Positions 57,304-64,000 of a DNA stretch of 64,000 bases are shown one piece after another. The position numbers and the translations under genes were made by a program. The notes under the pieces were generated by a model. That model had not been told where the DNA came from. It was given only the letters and a program-made list of their open reading frames with translations, and made no database searches. The DNA comes from Aeromonas veronii bv. veronii. GTDB lineage: Bacteria > Pseudomonadota > Gammaproteobacteria > Enterobacterales > Aeromonadaceae. Location: positions 214,492 to 278,491 of the forward strand of contig NZ_CDDK01000002.1 of assembly GCF_000820225.1 (NCBI RefSeq), read 5' to 3'. How positions within the stretch are numbered: the stretch's first letter is position 1; each line of letters starts with the position of its first letter.

Positions 57304-57348
57304 CAGTTTGCCGTCTTGTGCTAAGGCGGGTGTAGCAATAGGTTAATC

Positions 57349-58668
57349 ATGAGTTTTGCCGATAGTTTGTTCTTTTTAATGCTGCTGGTTGGCGGCAGTG
57401 TGTTCTTCTCCCTCTCCGAGATCTCTCTCGCCGCGTCTCGCAAAATCAAATTGCAGGTGATGGCGGATGAAGGTAATCGCCAGGCCGAAAAGGTGCTGGC
57501 CCTGCAGGCCCAACCGGGCAACTTTTTCACCGTGGTGCAGATTGGCCTCAATACCGTCGCCATTCTGGGCGGTATCCTGGGTGAGTCTGCCCTCAACCCC
57601 GCCATCAAGGGGATTGTCTCCCAGTTCTACCAGGGCCCCTGGCTTGGCGAGATCAGCTCCGGTGCCTCCTTCGTGTTCGTCACCGGCATGTTTATCCTGA
57701 TCGCCGATCTGATGCCCAAGCGTCTGGCCATGACCATGCCCGAGCAGATTGCCGTGGTGGTGGTGCGCCCCATGCTCTTCTTCGTCACCGTGTTGATGCC
57801 GCTGGTGTGGGTCTTCAACGGATTGGCGAACTCCCTGTTCCGTCTGATGCGCGTCTCCACCGTGCGCAATGACGAGATCACCTCCGATGATATCTATGCC
57901 GTGATGGATGCCGGTGCCGAGGCGGGGGTTATCCAGCGCGAGGAGCATCAGCTCATCGAGAACGTGTTCGAGTTGCAGTCCCTTGGTGTCACCTCTGCCA
58001 TGACGGCCCGCGAGAGCCTCATCTACTTCACCCTGCAAGAGAGTGAAGAGAGCATCAAGGCGAAGATCGCCGAACATCCCCACAACAAGTTTCTGGTCTG
58101 TGACCACAACCTCGACAGCATCAAGGGCTTTGTCGATGCCAAAGAGCTGCTGATCCGCGTTATCGGCGGCCAGAGCATCGACCTTATCGGTGGCAACCTG
58201 GTGCAGAACGTCATCATCATCCCCGATACCCTGAACCTCTATGAGGCGATGGAGTACTTCAAGAATCATCGTGGCGACTTTGCCGTGGTGATGAACGAGT
58301 ACGCGCTGGTGGTGGGGATTGTCACCATGAACGACCTGATGAGTACCGTCATGGGCGAGTGGGCCACCCACGTGGTGGAAGAGCAGATCGTCCAGCGCGA
58401 CGAGAACTCCTGGCTGGTGGACGGGGTCACCCCCATCTCCGACGTGATGCGCGCCTTCGATATCGAAGAGTTCCCCGAGAACCAGAACTACGAGACCATC
58501 GCCGGCTTTATCATGTATATGCTGCGCAAGATCCCCAAGCGCACTGACTCGGTCAAATACGCCGGTTACAAGTTCGAAGTGGTGGATATCGACAGTTACA
58601 AGATTGATCAGCTGCTGGTTACCCGGGTCGAACCGGCTGTGGCCGAGAAGCCAGCTCAGGAATCGTAA
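57349..58668 (+). CDS. paeA: PaeA/YtfL-like CNNM-CBS membrane protein
   Basis: A 439-residue inner-membrane protein with a DUF21/CNNM domain of about four membrane segments (1-180; FFSLSEISLAASRKIKLQVMADEGN), two CBS domains (about 205-330; FAVVMNEYALVVGIVTMNDLM) and a C-terminal CorC_HlyC domain (about 350-430; ENSWLVDGVTPISDVM and FEVVDIDSYKIDQLLVTR). It is closest to E. coli YtfL (PaeA), linked to export of cadaverine and putrescine. It is expressed separately from pst and followed by a lipoprotein gene. Confidence 0.9.
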   Translation: MSFADSLFFLMLLVGGSVFFSLSEISLAASRKIKLQVMADEGNRQAEKVLALQAQPGNFFTVVQIGLNTVAILGGILGESALNPAIKGIVSQFYQGPWLGEISSGASFVFVTGMFILIADLMPKRLAMTMPEQIAVVVVRPMLFFVTVLMPLVWVFNGLANSLFRLMRVSTVRNDEITSDDIYAVMDAGAEAGVIQREEHQLIENVFELQSLGVTSAMTARESLIYFTLQESEESIKAKIAEHPHNKFLVCDHNLDSIKGFVDAKELLIRVIGGQSIDLIGGNLVQNVIIIPDTLNLYEAMEYFKNHRGDFAVVMNEYALVVGIVTMNDLMSTVMGEWATHVVEEQIVQRDENSWLVDGVTPISDVMRAFDIEEFPENQNYETIAGFIMYMLRKIPKRTDSVKYAGYKFEVVDIDSYKIDQLLVTRVEPAVAEKPAQES

Positions 58669-58687
58669 AAGGAGCGACATAAGAGTC

Positions 58688-59230
58688 ATGAAGATGCAGT
58701 CTCATTCCCGTGCGCTGGCCTGTGTCGCGCTCGCCCTGGCACTAGGTGCCTGTAGCCAGAGTGCGCCGCGCAAAGCCACAGTAGCAGCCAAGCCGGTAGC
58801 CCCCAAGCCTGCCGTGGTCGTGCCGCAGCCGGATCCCGATGCGGTGGTACAAAGCGGCATGGCCGAGCCGAGCCCGGTCTTTGACGAGCAGTATCACGGC
58901 CCGGATCAGGGGTCGCTGGAGTCGGTTACCGCCCTGTTTGCCCGTGGCTACATCGAGTCCGCCATGCGCGAGACCATGCTGGCGGCGGTGCACAACGACT
59001 ATCAGCTGCTCGGCATGCGGGATGTGCGGTTGACCGATCCGGTCTCCAAATTCCTCACCTCCGAGCAGGCGGCCACCACGGCCCATGACTACCTCTATGC
59101 GGGTGTGCAGCGTCGCCTCGGTCGTCCTCTCAGCCCTGCCCAGTGGGAGCAGATCTGGCGCGGTTTGCCGCAGCAGGGTCGGGTCTCCGACTGGGTCAAA
59201 CAGATCAAGCGAGTGCTGGCCGGGCGTTAA
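58688..59230 (+). CDS. Predicted lipoprotein, 180 aa
   Basis: An exported lipoprotein. A signal sequence ends in the lipobox ALGAC (Cys about residue 22), followed by an Ala/Pro/Lys/Val-rich linker (about 30-55). A conserved-looking C-terminal domain follows. No named family is recognised. The gene starts 19 bases after the PaeA-like gene, probably in the same transcript, and ends before a good terminator. Confidence 0.75.
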   Translation: MKMQSHSRALACVALALALGACSQSAPRKATVAAKPVAPKPAVVVPQPDPDAVVQSGMAEPSPVFDEQYHGPDQGSLESVTALFARGYIESAMRETMLAAVHNDYQLLGMRDVRLTDPVSKFLTSEQAATTAHDYLYAGVQRRLGRPLSPAQWEQIWRGLPQQGRVSDWVKQIKRVLAGR

Positions 59231-59255
59231 GTTACCAGCGGATCAAGATTGTGAT

Positions 59256-59283
59256 GAGGCCACCTTCGGGTGGCCTCTTGCAT
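59256..59283 (+). terminator. Intrinsic terminator after the lipoprotein gene
   Basis: A 9-bp stem GAGGCCACC / GGTGGCCTC with a stable TTCG loop, then TTGCATTT. Confidence 0.8.
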
Positions 59284-59364
59284 TTCTGCGTTTGCCTCGC
59301 CGTTTGCACGCTGATTTCTGCTGATACTGATTGCCGCCCGTGGCGCTTTGCTTTATCTTGTTTT

Positions 59365-59388
59365 GGCCATCTAAACATCCATATGTTT
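59365..59388. promoter_or_regulatory. Candidate MetJ operator upstream of mmuM
   Basis: Three consecutive 8-bp units each match about 5 of 8 positions of the met box AGACGTCT. A direct repeat ACGCATATAA (59485 and 59498) lies nearer the gene. Regulation by MetJ is expected for this function, but the sites are weak. Confidence 0.35.
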
Positions 59389-59523
59389 TTATGGCTGTGT
59401 AATAAAAGGGCTTCCCAGGATGAAGCGGGACGATCTGCAGCGATTCGATGCGAAACCGCAGATCAACAAAACAAACAGATAAATACGCATATAAACAACG
59501 CATATAACAAAGAGACACGACAG

Positions 59524-60426
59524 ATGAAAACCAGGGAATTGTGGGTGCTGGATGGAGGCATGGGGCGCGAGTTGGCACGGCGGGGGGCACCGTTTCGTCA
59601 GCCCGAATGGTCGGCGCTGGCCTTGATGGAGGCGCCAGAGACGGTGCGTGACGTGCATCAGGCCTATGTGGCGAGCGGGGCCAGGGTCATCACCACCAAC
59701 AGCTATGCGCTGGTGCCGTTTCATATCGGCGATGAGCGTTTCTTTGCCGACGGGGAGGGGCTGGCAGCGCTGGCCGGTCAGCTGGCCCGTGAGGTGGCTG
59801 ACGAGCAGAAGGGCGCCGTGCAGGTGGCGGGTTCTCTGCCACCGCTGTTTGGCTCCTACCGTGCCGACCTGTTCAAGGCGGACCGGGTGAGCGAGCTGGC
59901 GACGCCGCTTATCCGAGCGCTATCCCCTCATGTGGATATCTGGCTGGCCGAGACCATGAGCCTGATTGCCGAGCCACTGGCCCTGAAAGCGCTGCTGCCT
60001 GATGACGGCAAGCCGTTCTGGGTCTCCTTCACGCTGGAAGATGAGGCGCCGGGCAACGAGCCGCGACTGCGCTCCGGCGAACGGGTGGCCGATGCGGTGA
60101 CCATGCTGGTGGTAGCAGAAGTCGATGCCATTCTGTTCAACTGCTGTCAGCCCGAGGTGATCGAGGGAGCCCTCGAGGTTGCCTGCACCAGGTTGCAGGC
60201 GCTGGGCCGCGCAGACATTCGCCTCGGTGCCTATGCCAACGCCTTCCCGCCGCAACCCAAAGAGGCCACCGCCAATGACGGGCTGGACGAGATACGCGGC
60301 GATCTGGGGCCGCTGGATTATCTCGGCTGGGCCGAGCGCTGGCTCGCGGCCGGGGCGAGCCTCATCGGCGGCTGCTGCGGCATCGGCCCCGAGCATATTC
60401 AGGCGCTGAGCAGCCGGTTGCGCTAA
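59524..60426 (+). CDS. mmuM: Homocysteine S-methyltransferase (MmuM-like)
   Basis: A 300-residue zinc enzyme that methylates homocysteine to methionine, using S-methylmethionine or SAM as donor in E. coli MmuM (YagD). The zinc cysteines are in LFNCCQPE and IGGCCGIGPEH. VLDGGMGRELARRG and TTNSYALV are typical of the family. The start MKTRELWV at 59524 is the natural family start; a longer in-frame extension runs through the promoter region and is rejected. It forms a unit with the permease gene 9 bases downstream. Confidence 0.9.
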   Translation: MKTRELWVLDGGMGRELARRGAPFRQPEWSALALMEAPETVRDVHQAYVASGARVITTNSYALVPFHIGDERFFADGEGLAALAGQLAREVADEQKGAVQVAGSLPPLFGSYRADLFKADRVSELATPLIRALSPHVDIWLAETMSLIAEPLALKALLPDDGKPFWVSFTLEDEAPGNEPRLRSGERVADAVTMLVVAEVDAILFNCCQPEVIEGALEVACTRLQALGRADIRLGAYANAFPPQPKEATANDGLDEIRGDLGPLDYLGWAERWLAAGASLIGGCCGIGPEHIQALSSRLR

Positions 60427-60435
60427 GGAGCTTCC

Positions 60436-61851
60436 ATGAAAGAGAGCAAGATTGGGCTCTGGTCACTCACCGCGCTGGTGTTCAGCTCCATGGTGGGGGC
60501 GGGGATTTTCAGCCTGCCCCAGAACATGGCCGAGGTGGCTGGCGCCCGCGCCGTGCTGATCGGCTGGGGCGTGACGGGTGTGGGCATCCTGGCGCTCGCC
60601 ATGAGTTTTCTCTATCTGTCGCGACTCAGGCCCGATCTCGACGGCGGCATCTACAGCTATGCCCGCGCCGGTTTTGGCGATCTGGTGGGCTTCTTCTCCG
60701 CCTGGGGTTATTGGCTCTGTGCCACCATCGGCGTGGTGGGTTATCTGGTCATTGCCTTTGCGGCGCTGGGCAGTTTTATCGATACCCCCGAGCAGGTCTG
60801 GTTTGGCGAGGGAAACACTTTGGCGGCGTTTGTCGGCGAGTCTTGCATCCTCTGGGCGGTGCACCTGCTGGTGGCCCGCGGCGTGCAGCAGGCGGCGCTA
60901 TTCAATCTGGTGGCGACCCTGGCCAAGAGCCTGCCGCTGCTGCTGTTTATTCTGTTTGCCTGCTATTGGTTCGATCCGGTCACCTTCGCGGCGGATCAGC
61001 AGGGCAGTAGCCTGGCGGTGCCGGTTTCCGAGCAGGTGCGCAATACCATGCTCATCACCCTCTGGGTCTTTACCGGTATCGAGGGGGCCGCGGTGCTGTC
61101 GGCCCGCGCCAGAAACCGGCGGGATGTGGGCACGGCCACCGTACTGGGGGTCGTGTTGGCACTGCTGCTCTATGTGCTTATCTCGGTGCTGGCGCTCGGA
61201 ATATTGAGCCGACCCGAGCTGGCGGCGCTGCCCAACCCCTCCATGGCAGGGCTGATGGCCCAGATGACCGGCTCATGGGGCAAGCTGCTCATCAGCGTCG
61301 GCCTGATCGTCTCGGTGCTTGCCTCCTACGTGAGCTGGACCCTCTTCTCCGCGGAGGTTCCGTTCAGTGCGGCCCGACACGGTGCGTTTCCCGCCATCTT
61401 CCGGCGCCAGAACCGCAATGGGACGCCTATCGCATCGCTCTGGCTCACCAGCTTGACGGTGCAGACTTGCCTGCTGCTGGTGTGGCTGCTCGGCAAGGGC
61501 TACACCAGCCTGCTGCTTATTTCTACCTCGATGATTTTGGTGCCCTACCTGCTGATCGGCCTGTTTCTGCTCAAGCTCTCGTTCAGCAAGAAGGGTGAGG
61601 GCGGGCAGGGCCGGAGGTTGATGCAGGCGGTGGCGCTGGTGTCGAGCGGTTATGGCTTCTGGCTGCTCTATGCCGCCGGGGTGGAGTATCTGCTGCTGTC
61701 GTTGTTGCTCTACGGGCCGGGTCTGCTGCTGTTTCTCTACAGCCGTCGTCAGCTGGGTGCAGATCTTTGCCTGAGTGGTCGCGAGCGGCTGTTGGCCGGT
61801 GTGACCTTGCTGAGCCTGATCCCCGCCGTCTGGTCGTTCGCCCATCTCTGA
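60436..61851 (+). CDS. APC family amino-acid permease (basic amino acid/polyamine antiporter type)
   Basis: A 471-residue inner-membrane transporter with about 12 membrane segments. The N-terminal SSMVGAGIFSLPQNMA motif and TLWVFTGIEGAAVLSARAR in the middle match the APA group (ArcD/YjdE-like). It is 9 bases downstream of mmuM, so it may import methionine precursors such as S-methylmethionine or homocysteine. In E. coli the mmuM partner MmuP is from a different APC branch, so the substrate remains open. Confidence 0.85.
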   Translation: MKESKIGLWSLTALVFSSMVGAGIFSLPQNMAEVAGARAVLIGWGVTGVGILALAMSFLYLSRLRPDLDGGIYSYARAGFGDLVGFFSAWGYWLCATIGVVGYLVIAFAALGSFIDTPEQVWFGEGNTLAAFVGESCILWAVHLLVARGVQQAALFNLVATLAKSLPLLLFILFACYWFDPVTFAADQQGSSLAVPVSEQVRNTMLITLWVFTGIEGAAVLSARARNRRDVGTATVLGVVLALLLYVLISVLALGILSRPELAALPNPSMAGLMAQMTGSWGKLLISVGLIVSVLASYVSWTLFSAEVPFSAARHGAFPAIFRRQNRNGTPIASLWLTSLTVQTCLLLVWLLGKGYTSLLLISTSMILVPYLLIGLFLLKLSFSKKGEGGQGRRLMQAVALVSSGYGFWLLYAAGVEYLLLSLLLYGPGLLLFLYSRRQLGADLCLSGRERLLAGVTLLSLIPAVWSFAHL

Positions 61852-61873
61852 CATCGAAGATATGACTGATCAT

Positions 61874-61905
61874 AAAAGAGAGCGCCGCCGTGGCGCTCTC
61901 TTTTT
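61874..61905. terminator. Bidirectional terminator after the permease gene
   Basis: A 13-bp perfect stem (AAAAGAGAGCGCC / GGCGCTCTCTTTT, loop GCCGT) between convergent genes. Confidence 0.9.
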
Positions 61906-61973
61906 ATCAGTGACAGGTTATCAGTGACTGGTTATCAGGGACTTGCTATCCGGAGCTTGTTATTTGGGGCGAA
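61904..61973. repeat. 14-bp tandem repeat array
   Basis: Consecutive 14-base units: TTATCAGTGACAGG, TTATCAGTGACTGG, TTATCAGGGACTTG, CTATCCGGAGCTTG, and a degenerate fifth at 61960-61973. The decay from one end suggests slippage followed by drift. It lies between the terminator and the stop codon of the convergent gene. Confidence 0.8.
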
Positions 61974-61976
61974 GGC

Positions 61977-62816
61977 TCAGCGGCTGGCAGGTCCGGCCGG
62001 TTTGCCAAACAGCACCGCGAGTTTTTGTCGCCACGGCAAGCCACGGGCGTCATGCAGCATGTCGCGCCACTCGTGGAAGGTGAGAGTGAGGGGGTTGAAG
62101 CTGTTGATCGGCTTGGTGATGCCGAAGCGGCATGGCTCGGCCGGATCTTCTTCCACAAAGGTGCCGAACAGCCGATCCCAGATGATCAGCACCCCGGCGA
62201 AGTTGCGGTCTATGTATTTGGCGTTGCTGGCGTGGTGCACCCTGTGGTGGGAGGGGGTGTTGAAGACCCACTCAAGCCAGCCGAGCTTACCCACCACCTG
62301 GGTGTGGACGAAGAACTGGAAACCCAGGCTCAGCAGCACGGTGGTGACCACCGCCTCAGGCGGGAAGCCGATGACAATCATCGGGATCCAGAACAGCCAC
62401 ATGCCGGAGATCGGATACATCAGGCTCTGGCGAAAGGCGGTGGAGAGGTTGAGGCGCTCCGAGCTGTGATGCACCACGTGGGAGGCCCACAGCCAGCGCA
62501 CATGATGGCTGGTGAAGTGGAACAGCCAGTAACAGAGATCCTGCAACAGGAAGAGCAGCAATACGCTCCAGAAGGTGAGCTCGATGTCGAACAGTCGCCA
62601 GCCCCAGAGGGTGTCATACAGATAAGCAATGGCGATGGCCGCCAGCGCGTCGCCCCCTTGGTGCATCAGGGCCAGGGCTGCGTTGGCAAACAGATCCCGC
62701 CACTGGTAGGTGGCAGTGGGAAAGGCCGCGCCATGTTTGCGCAGGTAGAGCATCTCCCAGCCGATAAAGGCCAGAAAAATCGGGGAGAGGTAGAGCAGAA
62801 GCAGTTGCACATCCAT
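61977..62816 (-). CDS. Sterol desaturase / fatty acid hydroxylase family protein
   Basis: A 279-residue membrane-bound di-iron protein. The histidine clusters are HFTSHH (about 97-102), HVVHHSSE (about 113-120) and HHRVHHASN (about 189-197), in the family order. Several membrane segments flank them (residues 5-25, 45-70, 80-100, 145-175). It is probably a lipid or carotenoid hydroxylase; the substrate is unknown. It is a single gene, convergent with the permease and divergent from the solute-binding protein. Confidence 0.88.
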   Translation of the reverse strand: MDVQLLLLYLSPIFLAFIGWEMLYLRKHGAAFPTATYQWRDLFANAALALMHQGGDALAAIAIAYLYDTLWGWRLFDIELTFWSVLLLFLLQDLCYWLFHFTSHHVRWLWASHVVHHSSERLNLSTAFRQSLMYPISGMWLFWIPMIVIGFPPEAVVTTVLLSLGFQFFVHTQVVGKLGWLEWVFNTPSHHRVHHASNAKYIDRNFAGVLIIWDRLFGTFVEEDPAEPCRFGITKPINSFNPLTLTFHEWRDMLHDARGLPWRQKLAVLFGKPAGPASR

Positions 62817-62984
62817 ATGCGGCCATCCATTCAGAGCAATTGCTCTCCAGCATAAAGGATGGGTTTAATAATTCATTAACATTTTTCTGCCAACGAAGAG
62901 ATGGCATGAAATATGGCGCGGCAGCAGAGGAAGGCGCGCTGGATGGCTATGCTTGATGCAGGCTTTTTCAGGAGGTGCTGGCTT

Positions 62985-63776
62985 ATGCGCGTCTGGTGTT
63001 GCTTGTTGCTGGGGTTGTGCATGATGGCGCACGCCAAGACCCGGGTCGAGATCCTGGCGGATGCCGCCTATCCCCCATACTCCTGGCAGGAAGGGGAGGA
63101 GGTCAGGGGGATCTATGCCGACATCATCCGCGAGGTGACCTCTGCCATGCCTGACTATGAGGTGGTGCTCAAGCCCATGCCGTGGCGGCGCGGTCTGAGC
63201 ATGGTGGAGCAGGGGGCTGCCTTCGCCATTTTTCCACCTTACTACATGCCCGATACCCGCCCTTACATGTGGCCCTACTCCCAGCCGATGCTGGATGAAG
63301 AGCTGGTGGTGATGTGCGGTGCCAGTGTGGCGGCCAATACCCCGCAGGCCAGGTTTCCGCTCGACTATCACGGTTTACGCTTTGGCATGAACGCCGGTTT
63401 TGCCGTCGGCGGCGATGCCTTTTGGCAGGCGGTAAAAGAGAAGCAGATCGACGTGGAGGAGGTGAAAAGCAATCGGGAGAACCTGCTCAAGATTGTCCGC
63501 GGCCGGGTCGATTGCACCATCAATGATCGCCTCTCCCTGCTCTATGAGTTGCTCAACATGATAAAGGCCGATCAGCTGGCGGTGGCCGATATGTCCCTGC
63601 TCAAACAGGGGCCGGTGCTCAGCAAGGAGCAGGGGTTTCTCGGCTACAGCCGCAAGGGGGAGTACCCCTACAAACAGGCCTTTATCGACCAGTTTGACAA
63701 GGAGCTCTATCAGCTCAAAAAACGTGATGGGGTGAAAGTGATCGTGGAGCGCTATCTGGGAAAGTCCCCGCGCTGA
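62985..63776 (+). CDS. Periplasmic solute-binding protein, family 3
   Basis: A 263-residue exported protein. A signal peptide (MRVWCCLLLGLCMMAHA) is followed by VEILADAAYPPYSW and EVRGIYADIIREV, the amino-acid-binding SBP family 3 start. Many such short variants bind amino acids or act as sensory proteins. The ATG at 62985 is chosen because AGGAGGT lies eight bases upstream and the signal peptide then begins properly; the longer frame from 62913 has an arginine-rich, non-secretory head. An amino-acid ABC ATPase ends on the opposite strand 108 bases away. Confidence 0.85.
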   Translation: MRVWCCLLLGLCMMAHAKTRVEILADAAYPPYSWQEGEEVRGIYADIIREVTSAMPDYEVVLKPMPWRRGLSMVEQGAAFAIFPPYYMPDTRPYMWPYSQPMLDEELVVMCGASVAANTPQARFPLDYHGLRFGMNAGFAVGGDAFWQAVKEKQIDVEEVKSNRENLLKIVRGRVDCTINDRLSLLYELLNMIKADQLAVADMSLLKQGPVLSKEQGFLGYSRKGEYPYKQAFIDQFDKELYQLKKRDGVKVIVERYLGKSPR

Positions 63777-63834
63777 GCCGATGAGATGGGCACTCGGGTT
63801 CAGCTGGGTTAAGTCTGCTCAGCGTGACACACAA

Positions 63835-63864
63835 GAAGAGGGACCTTGCGGTCCCTCTTCGTTT
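63835..63864. terminator. Bidirectional terminator
   Basis: An 11-bp perfect stem GAAGAGGGACC / GGTCCCTCTTC with a TTGC loop, followed by GTTTATC, between convergent genes. Confidence 0.8.
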
Positions 63865-63883
63865 ATCCAGCAGAGCGTGTTGG

Positions 63884-64000
63884 CTACAGCACCTGACTCA
63901 GGAACTGGCGCAGGCGTGGGGAGGGGGGATTGTCGAAGAAGTCGGCCGGTTTTTCATCTACCAGCAGTTCGCCACTCTCCATAAAGAGCACCCGATCCGC
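63884..64000 (-). CDS. Amino-acid ABC transporter ATP-binding protein, C-terminal fragment
   Basis: The last 38 codons of a gene that continues past the window edge. The frame reads ADRVLFMESGELLVDE, then PADFFDNPPSPRLRQFL and ends in SQVL. This is the end of a GlnQ/ArtP-type polar amino-acid ABC ATPase (RVLFMxxGE..., FFxxP..PR...FL). The start lies outside the window, so full function cannot be judged. Confidence 0.85.
   Translation of the reverse strand, partial: ADRVLFMESGELLVDEKPADFFDNPPSPRLRQFLSQVL

Noticed and set aside
57376..58689. A 437-codon minus-strand frame opposite the PaeA-like gene
   Set aside because: His/Asp/Gly-rich composition typical of an antisense shadow; the plus-strand protein has clear CNNM and CBS domains.
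59143..59523. A longer mmuM start
   Set aside because: It crosses a terminator and the probable promoter; the homologous N-terminus begins at 59524.

Overview
The window is chromosomal DNA from a gammaproteobacterium, most probably Aeromonas. The evidence is high GC, E. coli-like orthologues (Upp, Hda, FsaA, PhoU, EamA, RsuA), a polar-flagellum gene order with FlrABC and RpoN-type promoters, and a tRNA-Pro(GGG). I see no insertion sequence, prophage or CRISPR array, so this is mostly core genome. The species is inferred, not proven.

Layout. 1-4.2 kb: an unknown protein, a DUF2750 protein, a YejA-like peptide-binding protein and an EamA-type exporter. 4.3-9.3 kb: a glycyl-radical enzyme cluster (DeoR-family regulator, glycyl radical enzyme, radical-SAM activase) divergent from a fructose-6-phosphate aldolase, with a perfect FNR-type palindrome in the shared promoter region. 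9.4-14.9 kb: a small unknown gene, an HD-GYP protein, rsuA, a DMT transporter, an OppA-like binding protein and yfcE. 14.9-29.4 kb: the polar flagellar rod/hook locus (flgN, flgM and flgA on the minus strand; cheV, cheR, flgBCDE and flgFGHIJKL on the plus strand). A FliA-type promoter precedes flgM and RpoN-type promoters precede flgA, flgB and flgF. 29.6-31.2 kb: an M-box Mg2+ riboswitch and mgtE. 31.3-34.8 kb: ppk-ppx behind a candidate Pho box. 34.9-36.5 kb: gcvR-like and DUF2726 genes. 36.8-40.7 kb: flrA and flrBC, the regulators expected to fire the RpoN flagellar promoters. 40.8-46.2 kb: a Nif3/YbgI protein, an elaborate nested palindrome, purMN divergent from upp, a DUF2066 protein and hda. 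46.3-49.4 kb: aceBA (glyoxylate shunt) with a long AT-rich upstream region. 50.0-51.3 kb: a 46-residue small ORF, tRNA-Pro and tadA. 51.4-57.2 kb: pstC-pstA-pstB-phoU behind a candidate Pho box. 57.3-64 kb: a PaeA/YtfL-like protein, a lipoprotein, a homocysteine methyltransferase with an APC permease, a sterol-desaturase-family protein, a family 3 solute-binding protein and the end of an amino-acid ABC ATPase.

Three themes link the genes. First, the flagellar cascade: FlrA to FlrBC to RpoN promoters, then FliA and FlgM. Second, phosphate and polyphosphate: Pho-box candidates sit before both pst-phoU and ppk-ppx. Third, anaerobic sugar or polyol metabolism: the FNR-linked glycyl radical enzyme with a dedicated aldolase. 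The items most worth a second look are the glycyl-radical/aldolase module, the nested palindrome downstream of ybgI, a 13-codon phoU-like relic between pstB and phoU, the 46-residue ORF upstream of tRNA-Pro, and a 14-bp tandem array near 61.9 kb.
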